Below are positions 6,170 to 10,702 of a DNA stretch of 10,702 bases, one piece after another. The notes under the pieces were generated by a model. That model was given only the letters and a program-made list of their open reading frames with translations, was not told the DNA's origin and did not search any database. Every line of letters begins with the position of its first letter. The first letter of the stretch is position 1. Position numbers and translations under genes: made by a program. The stretch is from Candidatus Woesearchaeota archaeon (lineage in GTDB: Archaea; Nanobdellota; Nanobdellia; Woesearchaeales; ARS49): positions 1-10,702 of the forward strand of contig JAHFPE010000011.1 of the NCBI GenBank assembly GCA_023261345.1. The letters run 5' to 3'.

Positions 6170-8563
6170 TTACTTCCCAAATAACCGAATCGCCTTGAGC
6201 ACACTATCTGGATTTAGTGAGATGCTATCAATTTTTTCGTTGATAAGGAATTTTGCAAAGTCTGGATGATCGCTTGGTGCTTGTCCGCAGATTCCTATTT
6301 TGCGATGGTTCTTTTTTGCAATGCGAATGACTGTTTGTATGAGTCGTTCCACTGCAAGGTTACGTTCGTCGTACACATTTGCAACTAATTCGCTATCTCT
6401 ATCTACACCAAGTGTGAGTTGTGTGAGATCATTGCTTCCTATGCTAAACCCATCAAATATCTTACAAAATTCTTCTGCAAGAATAACATTGGAAGGAATT
6501 TCGCACATTACGTACACGTGTAAATCATTCTTGCCTTGTACAAGTCCGTTTGTTCGCATCGCAGCAATGACTTTTTTTCCTTCTTCAACTGTTCTGCAGA
6601 AGGGAATCATGACTTTAAGATTGGTAAGTCCCATTTCTTCTCGTACTTTTTTCACCGCTGCACATTCGAGAGCGAATCCAGGTCCGTACGATTCGCTGTA
6701 ATATCGAGAGGCGCCTCTCCAACCAATCATTGGGTTATCCTCTTTGGGCTCGAACTGGTGTCCACCGAGTAGGGTTGCGTATTCGTTTGTTTTAAAGTCT
6801 GAAAATCGAAGGATAACATCTTTAGGGTAGAATGCTGCTGCGAGTGTTGCAATTCCCTGGCTGAGTTTGTCAATGAAGTAGTGTGTTCGATCTGAGTATC
6901 CTTGTGTGAGCAAGTCTATCTTTTTTCGTACTTCTGGTTCTTTTATTTTATTATAGTGTATGAGTGCAAGTGGGTGTACTTTAATAAAATCTGTTACTAT
7001 GAATTCCATGCGGGCAAGACCAACACCATCATTAGGAAGGAAGCTTAACTCAAATGCTTCGTCAGGATTTCCCACATTCATCATGATTTTTACAGGTAGT
7101 TTTTTGAGTGTTGTTAGCTCAATTTTATTAACTGTAAATGGTAAAAGTCCATCATAGACTGTTCCTTCTTCTCCTTCTGCGCAGCTCACAGTAATATTTT
7201 GTCCTTGTTTGATTGCTTGTGTTCCGTTGTTTGTTCCAACTACACAAGGAATGCCCAGTTCTCTACTTACTATTGCCGCATGGCACGTTCTGCCACCTCT
7301 ATTTGTGACGATTGCTGATGCAATTTTCATGATCGGCACCCAATCAGGATTTGTCATGTCAGTAACAAGAACTTCTCCTTGCTTGAAAATATTCATGTCT
7401 TTTATATCATGTATGATATGTGCTTTTCCTTGTCCTATTTTGCTTCCAACGCTTTTTCCTTTACAAATAACAGTTGCGTTTTTGCCATTTTTGTTAAGAG
7501 AATATTCCTCGATTAAATTTTTATTTTTTCTACTCTGCACTGTTTCTGGTCGTGCTTGGACTATGAAGAGTTTTTCTGTTCTGCCATCTTTTGCCCATTC
7601 GATGTCCATAGGTGTCCACATCTTGCGTTTTTTGGTGTAGTGATCTTCAATTGTTACTCCGTAAGTTGCAAGCTCAAGAACTTCGTCTTCAGTTAGCGCG
7701 AATTTTTTTCGTTCTTGTTCTAAAACAAGAATGTTTCGCGTTGGTTTTTTCTCGTTTCCATAAATCATACGTAAGGATTTCTCTCCAAGTGTTTTTGAAA
7801 TAATCGGTTTTTTTCCCGCTCGTAGTGTTGGTTTGAAGACGTAGTACTCATCTGGATTTATTGCTCCTTGAACAATGTTTTCTCCAAGTCCATATCCTGC
7901 AGTTATGAAGACAACATCTCGAAATCCTGTTTCTGTGTCAAGTGTGAACATAACTCCGCTGCACGCAAGATCTGAACGTACCATGATTTGTACCCCAATT
8001 GAGAGTGCGACACTAAAGTGATCAAACTTTTTTTCTGCGCGATACGCTATTGCACGATTGGTAAATAGTGACGCAAAGCAGTTCTTGCATGCGCTCAGAA
8101 GTGCTTTTTCTCCAACGATGTTAAGATATGTTTCTTGTTGTCCTGCAAAACTTGCGTCAGGAAGGTCTTCTGCTGTGGCACTTGAACGTACTGCAACATC
8201 AATTTCATGAATTTTCGCAAACGAACAAAGTTTCTTATATGCAGTTGCGATTTCATTTTTGAGAGGAACTGGGAATTTGGCGTTTCCAATGATTTCTCTG
8301 CAGCGTGCGCCAACTCTTGCGAGTTCTTTTTGATCGTGCACATCAAGTCCTCGGAGTGCTTCACGTAATAGCTCTTCTGCGCCAGAAGTAGCAAGTAAAT
8401 ACCTATAGGCACTCGCTGTTATTGCAAATCCGTTTGGAACTCGTAACCCTTTGTTGGTTAGTTCGCGATACATTTCGCCTAGAGATGCATTTTTTCCTCC
8501 TACAAGAGGAACATCAGCAATGCTTAATTCATCAAACCAAAGAACAAGTTTTGAGGAACGCAT
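6170..8563 (-). CDS. ppsA: Phosphoenolpyruvate synthase (pyruvate, water dikinase)
   Basis: A complete 797-residue enzyme that makes PEP from pyruvate and ATP, releasing AMP and phosphate. It is a cytoplasmic gluconeogenic enzyme which in some archaea also works towards pyruvate. The N-terminal ATP-grasp domain (about 1-330) has GGKNASLGEM at 22-31 and VRSSATAEDLPDASFAGQQE from 125. The swivelling phosphohistidine domain carries His428 in GGRTCHAAIVSREL. The C-terminal PEP-binding barrel (about 490-797) has GWRGASRYYS, GSNDLTQLTLGVDRDS from 709 and the catalytic Cys759 in GICGQAPSDHP. His428 and Cys759 match E. coli His421 and Cys751 in spacing. The frame is open to 8668, but the ATG at 8563 begins the family's usual N-terminus (VLWFDEL). 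A strong TATA box lies 27 bases before it, so the longer start is unlikely. No frameshift or missing key residue is visible. Confidence 0.97.
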   Translation of the reverse strand: MRSSKLVLWFDELSIADVPLVGGKNASLGEMYRELTNKGLRVPNGFAITASAYRYLLATSGAEELLREALRGLDVHDQKELARVGARCREIIGNAKFPVPLKNEIATAYKKLCSFAKIHEIDVAVRSSATAEDLPDASFAGQQETYLNIVGEKALLSACKNCFASLFTNRAIAYRAEKKFDHFSVALSIGVQIMVRSDLACSGVMFTLDTETGFRDVVFITAGYGLGENIVQGAINPDEYYVFKPTLRAGKKPIISKTLGEKSLRMIYGNEKKPTRNILVLEQERKKFALTEDEVLELATYGVTIEDHYTKKRKMWTPMDIEWAKDGRTEKLFIVQARPETVQSRKNKNLIEEYSLNKNGKNATVICKGKSVGSKIGQGKAHIIHDIKDMNIFKQGEVLVTDMTNPDWVPIMKIASAIVTNRGGRTCHAAIVSRELGIPCVVGTNNGTQAIKQGQNITVSCAEGEEGTVYDGLLPFTVNKIELTTLKKLPVKIMMNVGNPDEAFELSFLPNDGVGLARMEFIVTDFIKVHPLALIHYNKIKEPEVRKKIDLLTQGYSDRTHYFIDKLSQGIATLAAAFYPKDVILRFSDFKTNEYATLLGGHQFEPKEDNPMIGWRGASRYYSESYGPGFALECAAVKKVREEMGLTNLKVMIPFCRTVEEGKKVIAAMRTNGLVQGKNDLHVYVMCEIPSNVILAEEFCKIFDGFSIGSNDLTQLTLGVDRDSELVANVYDERNLAVERLIQTVIRIAKKNHRKIGICGQAPSDHPDFAKFLINEKIDSISLNPDSVLKAIRLFGK

Positions 8564-8585
8564 ACTTTCGATGCAGAATAAGGAG

Positions 8586-8594
8586 TATATAAAT
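8586..8594 (-). promoter_or_regulatory. TATA box for PEP synthase
   Basis: On the minus strand this reads ATTTATATA, a near-consensus archaeal TATA box, centred 27 bases upstream of the ATG at 8563. It fixes that start and predicts a leaderless message. Confidence 0.7.
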
Positions 8595-8605
8595 ATTTGT
8601 TCGTA

Positions 8606-8635
8606 GTGAAAGTCGTAGTCGTGAGAGTCGTTCGC
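8606..8635. repeat. Imperfect 15-base tandem repeat upstream of PEP synthase
   Basis: GTGAAAGTCGTAGTC (8606-8620) is followed directly by GTGAGAGTCGTTCGC (8621-8635), matching at 11 of 15 positions. It sits just upstream of the PEP synthase TATA box, where an archaeal activator or repressor would bind. A regulatory role is inference. Confidence 0.35.
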
Positions 8636-8727
8636 GAGAGGGGTTGTCAGGGGGACGCTTCCTCCCATATTAATAGAATAGTTGCTAGTTGTAGTGAAGA
8701 GAAGTTAGTAATAGTTATTCCTTTAGA

Positions 8728-9159
8728 TTACTTTAGAACTTTGTTATTCTCGAAAAATTGTTTTTTAAGTATCGAACTCTTGTACAATTCTGGTTTAAAC
8801 GCAGGAAGTCGTATGATCATAGGGCGGAGTCCTCGTTTGGCAAGTTCTTTTGCAAGTCCAACAGTAAATACTCTCTGATCATATCCCAAACAAATTACAT
8901 CGGGTTTTTCTTGCAGTATTATCTCGTACTTATCTCCAGAATTACCGAGAACTACTTTGTCAACAAGTGGATGCTTAGCAACTACTACACATCGTTCTTC
9001 TTCGTTATACAACGGTTTTTTTCCTTTTACTTGTTCAATCGTCACATCTCGTGCAACAACTACCTTTAATCTGTCACCATATTCTTTTGCCATTCTGAAC
9101 AGTTCTTCATGTCCTTTATGCAAGTGATCAAAGCTACCAAATACCAGGACTGTTTTCAT
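8728..9159 (-). CDS. ribL: Archaeal FAD synthase (RibL-like nucleotidyltransferase)
   Basis: A complete 143-residue cytidylyltransferase-like Rossmann-fold enzyme. The N-terminal signature GSFDHLHKGHEELF contains the HxGH nucleotide-binding motif (His14-Lys15-Gly16-His17). VVVARD at 33-38, VKGKKPLYNEEER at 44-56, KPDVICLGYDQ at 85-95 and the late YKSSIL (126-131) fit archaeal FAD synthases such as the M. jannaschii MJ1179 type, from memory. These transfer AMP from ATP to FMN to make FAD in the cytoplasm. The alternative is a glycerol-3-phosphate- or phosphopantetheine-type transferase. I favour RibL on length and overall pattern. It has only two cysteines (57, 90) and none near the C-terminus, unlike MJ1179 as I recall it. 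A TATA box 27 bases upstream gives it its own leaderless transcript. PEP synthase lies 164 bases downstream with a separate promoter. Confidence 0.78.
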   Translation of the reverse strand: MKTVLVFGSFDHLHKGHEELFRMAKEYGDRLKVVVARDVTIEQVKGKKPLYNEEERCVVVAKHPLVDKVVLGNSGDKYEIILQEKPDVICLGYDQRVFTVGLAKELAKRGLRPMIIRLPAFKPELYKSSILKKQFFENNKVLK

Positions 9160-9181
9160 ACGAGAAAGAAAGAGCGCGGTA

Positions 9182-9190
9182 CTTATAAAA
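9182..9190 (-). promoter_or_regulatory. TATA box for the RibL gene
   Basis: On the minus strand this reads TTTTATAAG, centred 27 bases upstream of the RibL ATG (9159). It lies in the 53-base gap after the DUF212 gene, so RibL need not depend on read-through from that gene. Confidence 0.6.
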
Positions 9191-9212
9191 TTCGTGGATT
9201 TTCAGTAAAATC

Positions 9213-9641
9213 TTACAGCCTTAACACATGCACAACAACCGCAATTAGTATTCCAATGAGAATTCCCACAAAAACTTGTAGTGGCGTGTGCCCAAGCGCG
9301 TAGTGTGGTTCTTTGATTTTGATGTGAGTTCGTTTAAGAATTTCGTGTAATATCGTGCCTTCTTCACCTGCAGTTCTTCGAACGCTCATTGCATCCATGA
9401 ATACAATTAAACTTAATGAGACCGCAATAAAAAATGAAGTTGCAGCGCCCTCTTGGAGAAGAATTCCGGTTGATAATGCTGCCATAAGAGAGCTATGTCC
9501 ACTAGGCATTCCTCCTGTACTTACCAAATCCAATGCATAGAACGTTTTGAACTTAAGAAAGTTAATTATCAATTTTATAACGTGACTAATCAGAAGAGCA
9601 AGGAGCAGTATGATGAAGAGCTCATTTGTAAATAGGTTCAT
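9213..9641 (-). CDS. DUF212 (divergent PAP2-family) membrane protein
   Basis: A 142-residue integral membrane protein of the DUF212 family, which is distantly related to PAP2/acid phosphatases and vanadium haloperoxidases. Membrane segments are near 8-29, 50-63, 68-84 and 120-140. Conserved motifs are GGMPSGHSS at 43-51, DAMSVRRTAGEE at 83-94 and GHTPLQVFVG at 117-126, which correspond to the superfamily's phosphate-handling motifs. A phosphatase acting on a lipid or isoprenoid phosphate is possible, but I know of no firmly established function for the family. The start is fixed by a TATA-like palindrome centred about 26.5 bases upstream, shared in position with the divergent DUF192 gene. Length is normal for the family. 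Confidence 0.88.
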   Translation of the reverse strand: MNLFTNELFIILLLALLISHVIKLIINFLKFKTFYALDLVSTGGMPSGHSSLMAALSTGILLQEGAATSFFIAVSLSLIVFMDAMSVRRTAGEEGTILHEILKRTHIKIKEPHYALGHTPLQVFVGILIGILIAVVVHVLRL

Positions 9642-9647
9642 TCACCA

Positions 9648-9663
9648 TTCGAAAATTCGAAAG
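9648..9663. repeat. TTCGAAAA/TTCGAAAG tandem 8-mer beside the bidirectional TATA
   Basis: Two adjacent 8-base units (9648-9655, 9656-9663) differ only in the last base. The second abuts the TATA palindrome and supplies purine-rich CGAAAG directly upstream of it in the plus direction, like a BRE for TFB. In the minus direction the repeat would lie between the TATA box and the start codon. Confidence 0.4.
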
Positions 9664-9673
9664 TTTAAAAACT
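9662..9673. promoter_or_regulatory. Central TATA palindrome serving DUF212 and DUF192 genes
   Basis: AGTTTAAAAACT is nearly its own reverse complement and sits exactly midway in the 53-base gap. Its centre (9667.5) is 26.5 bases from the DUF212 ATG (9641, minus) and 27.5 bases from the DUF192 ATG (9695, plus). Read on either strand it is a TATA-like box at the leaderless spacing, and no second candidate of similar quality is present in the gap. Confidence 0.6.
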
Positions 9674-9694
9674 GCACTGTTTCGCTGAAATGAT

Positions 9695-10000
9695 ATGAAG
9701 CACACAATAGCAGTAGTACGTTGCGAATCGCTTTTGTCCCAAGCCCGTGGGTTGATGTTTTCTAGCAAACATAACTTGTTGTTTGTCTTTCCTTCTACTC
9801 GTAGAGTTCACTTGCACATGTGGTTTGTGTTTTTTCCCATTACTGTTGTGTTGCTGGATAAAAAAAACAGTGTCATTGAAGTTGCTCGCTTGAACCCGTT
9901 TACGTTCTGGTCTTCATTCAAAAAAGCTTCAAGAGTTCTTGAGATTGTAGATGATATTTCAGTAGTAGCGGGGGACCTGATCAGAATAGTGAGCAAGTAA
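9695..10000 (+). CDS. DUF192 family protein
   Basis: A 101-residue member of the DUF192 family (COG1430). The conserved core is ARGLMFS at 17-23, LLFVFP at 28-33, HLHMWFVFFPITVVLLD at 39-55, NPFTFWS at 67-73 and a late AGDLIRI at 92-98. The family forms a small beta-rich domain whose biochemical role is not established as far as I know. Many members carry a signal peptide, but this one does not. The hydrophobic run at 43-54 is part of the fold and not a membrane helix. The start is supported by the central TATA palindrome 27.5 bases upstream. A hairpin and T9 run at 10036-10095 may end its transcript. Confidence 0.9.
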   Translation: MKHTIAVVRCESLLSQARGLMFSSKHNLLFVFPSTRRVHLHMWFVFFPITVVLLDKKNSVIEVARLNPFTFWSSFKKASRVLEIVDDISVVAGDLIRIVSK

Positions 10001-10035
10001 CGAACTTGACGTAATTTCCCACAGCCACAGTAAGT

Positions 10036-10061
10036 AACGTTGAACAGTGCCTTGCAACGTT
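10036..10061 (+). repeat. Inverted repeat downstream of the DUF192 gene
   Basis: AACGTTG (10036-10042) and CAACGTT (10055-10061) form a perfect 7-base stem around a 12-base loop. It lies in the 247-base gap before tRNA-Trp. It could protect the 3' end of the DUF192 message or be incidental. Confidence 0.4.
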
Positions 10062-10086
10062 CATAGTTAGGAAAACTGCACTTGTC

Positions 10087-10095
10087 TTTTTTTTT
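10087..10095 (+). terminator. T9 run, probable DUF192 terminator
   Basis: Nine consecutive T residues lie 87 bases after the DUF192 stop and 26 bases after the inverted repeat. Archaeal RNA polymerase ends transcripts at such runs. More T-rich stretches follow (10114-10130, 10177-10188). No gene is visible between 10001 and 10203. Confidence 0.5.
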
Positions 10096-10203
10096 AAGTT
10101 AGTCATGCGCCGTTTTCTTTTAATTTAATCAGAAGGGGCAACAACCCGAGTTGCTAGTTGCAGTAAGTGAACATAGTTTCTTTTTAATTTTGCAAGCCGA
10201 AGA

Positions 10204-10213
10204 CTTTATAAAA
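10204..10213 (+). promoter_or_regulatory. TATA box for tRNA-Trp
   Basis: CTTTATAAAA is centred about 40 bases upstream of the mature tRNA 5' end. With the usual spacing, initiation falls near 10234-10236, leaving a 5' leader of about 13 bases for RNase P to remove. Confidence 0.5.
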
Positions 10214-10247
10214 CGCTGATTGGTAATTCTTGTTTAGTGTCCTTGTT

Positions 10248-10321
10248 GGGGATGTCGTATAACCTGGCTATTACTGCCGCCTCCAGAGCGGCGTATCGGG
10301 GTTCAAATCCCTGCGTCCCCA
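10248..10321 (+). tRNA. tRNA-Trp (anticodon CCA)
   Basis: A 74-base tRNA without intron. The acceptor GGGGATG (10248-10254) pairs with CGTCCCC (10314-10320) in seven pairs including one T-G, and the discriminator is A10321. The D arm runs from 10257 to 10274 with GG in its loop and only three clean stem pairs. The anticodon stem GCCGC/GCGGC (10276-10280, 10288-10292) is perfect. The loop CTCCAGA (10281-10287) puts the anticodon CCA at 10283-10285. The T arm is CGGGG/CCCTG around TTCAAAT (10302-10308). The CCA tail is not encoded and would be added after transcription. Anticodon, A73 and the G-C pairs at the acceptor end agree with tryptophan identity. Many archaeal tRNA-Trp genes carry an intron, which is absent here. 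Confidence 0.93.
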
Positions 10322-10326
10322 TCGTG
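10306..10326 (+). repeat. Direct repeat copy 1, inside the 3' end of tRNA-Trp
   Basis: A 21-base stretch from the T loop through the discriminator and five bases beyond. It recurs at 10433-10453 with one mismatch (C to T), 127 bases away. Archaeal integrative elements often duplicate exactly this part of a tRNA gene on insertion. Confidence 0.7.
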
Positions 10327-10359
10327 CAGTATGTGCTTCGCATGAGGATAATGATTTTG

Positions 10360-10372
10360 GCAGGGATTTGAA
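10360..10372 (-). repeat. Inverted copy of the tRNA-Trp T-arm 3' half
   Basis: GCAGGGATTTGAA is the exact reverse complement of 10302-10314 (T loop plus the 3' side of the T stem). Its first nine bases are also complementary to 10434-10442 in the second direct copy. It lies 39-51 bases after the tRNA and could pair with it in an unprocessed transcript. It is not part of a full tRNA on the minus strand. Confidence 0.65.
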
Positions 10373-10378
10373 CATGCA

Positions 10379-10404
10379 CAAAAATGCAATACGTCGCATT
10401 TTTG
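10379..10404 (+). repeat. Nine-base-pair hairpin in the tRNA-Trp trailer region
   Basis: CAAAAATGC (10379-10387) and GCATTTTTG (10396-10404) pair perfectly around the 8-base loop AATACGTC. The T5 in the right arm (10399-10403) could end the tRNA transcript, leaving a trailer of about 80 bases that includes the inverted T-arm copy. Confidence 0.5.
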
Positions 10405-10432
10405 GCACCTCTCGCATCATTGTGCTTCGAGG

Positions 10433-10453
10433 AATCCCTGCGTCCTCATCGTG
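10433..10453 (+). repeat. Direct repeat copy 2, displaced tRNA-Trp 3' end
   Basis: It matches 10306-10326 at 20 of 21 bases and has no tRNA body before it. It runs directly into a second repeat (10451-10468) that resembles the 3' end of the DUF192 gene. It could be an attachment-site remnant or the product of local copying. Confidence 0.65.
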
Positions 10454-10579
10454 AGCAGAGTAACGAACGAGGGGACATACAAGCTACGAAACCACAGTTA
10501 AGTTGTCTGCGTCACCATTTCCGATCTTGAGGGTTCTTAAACTGTTTTATTCTACTGCTGAACTCTAATTAATTATCGT

Positions 10580-10702
10580 TTAAACAAGAGATGAAACGCA
10601 TGTTCCATGATGATAGATAGAGCAACCAGTATCGATTGCAAGTATGCCTTCGTATGTCTTGTTCAAATGGATTTCCCCGCCGGTGGAGGAACCTCCTATT
10701 GT
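10580..10702 (-). CDS. C-terminal fragment, possibly a metallophosphoesterase
   Basis: An open frame enters from the right edge on the minus strand and stops with TAA at 10582-10580, leaving 40 residues. The segment YEGILAIDTGCSIYHHG resembles the end of calcineurin-like phosphoesterases, where an IDTG(C/A) strand precedes a Gly-x-Leu-type final strand. The piece GGSSTGGEIHL stands where those enzymes usually have a GHT-type motif, so the metal-binding histidine would be missing or shifted. The reading frame is short and the family call tentative. An aspartic-protease-like reading of the IDTG is a weaker alternative. No start is in the window. Confidence 0.5.
   Translation of the reverse strand, partial: TIGGSSTGGEIHLNKTYEGILAIDTGCSIYHHGTCVSSLV

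Noticed and set aside
7209..7640. 143-codon open frame on the plus strand opposite PEP synthase (others at 6300-6701 and 6960-7157)
   Set aside because: These are antisense to well-conserved ppsA codons, with no recognisable domain and no promoter.
8564..8668. Upstream extension of PEP synthase to 8668
   Set aside because: The added 35 residues precede the family's normal N-terminus and span a strong TATA box 27 bases before the ATG at 8563.
10358..10440. A second tRNA on the minus strand, suggested by a GTTCAAATCCCTGCCA-like reading
   Set aside because: The preceding bases do not pair to form a T stem, and no acceptor or anticodon arm can be built.
10322..10579. A complete mobile element next to tRNA-Trp
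   Set aside because: The repeat copies are only 127 bases apart and no integrase, transposase or terminal inverted repeats are present; at most a remnant.

Overview
The window looks archaeal. It carries an intron-less tRNA-Trp with no encoded CCA, an archaeal-type FAD synthase (RibL-like), a type IA topoisomerase with three C-terminal zinc ribbons, a secreted Lon-like S16 protease of the archaeal COG1750 kind, and TATA boxes centred about 25-27 bases upstream of most start codons. Kazal-domain and nuclease lipoproteins plus compact single-gene transcription units make a DPANN archaeon (Woesearchaeota/Pacearchaeota-like) my best guess. That lineage is inference and was not tested.

Layout. 1-1014: the 3' end of an unrecognised gene overlaps, by ATGA, a small Kazal-type inhibitor lipoprotein (+). 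This converges on a staphylococcal-nuclease-like lipoprotein (-). 1128-2882 (-): a large exported, C-terminally membrane-anchored Ser-Lys dyad protease. 3013-3648 (-): an unrecognised cysteine-containing protein. 3805-6126 (+): DNA topoisomerase I, with its own TATA box. 6170-8563 (-): phosphoenolpyruvate synthase. 8728-9159 (-): RibL-like nucleotidyltransferase. 9213-9641 (-): DUF212 membrane protein, diverging from 9695-10000 (+), a DUF192 protein, across a 53-base gap with one central TATA-like palindrome. 10248-10321 (+): tRNA-Trp(CCA), followed by short direct and inverted copies of its own 3' half. 10580-10702 (-): the 3' end of a gene running off the window.

Working together. The left third encodes a cell-surface set: two lipoproteins (protease inhibitor, nuclease) and one anchored protease. 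This would suit extracellular protein and nucleic-acid processing by an auxotrophic, possibly host-associated cell. The rest is housekeeping: DNA topology, gluconeogenesis or PEP-pyruvate interconversion, flavin cofactor synthesis and tRNA. I see no CRISPR array, transposase, integrase or prophage gene. The least explained DNA is the repeat-rich stretch around tRNA-Trp (about 9989-10503), and the neatest regulatory feature is the symmetric bidirectional promoter at 9642-9694. No clear new multi-gene system is visible.
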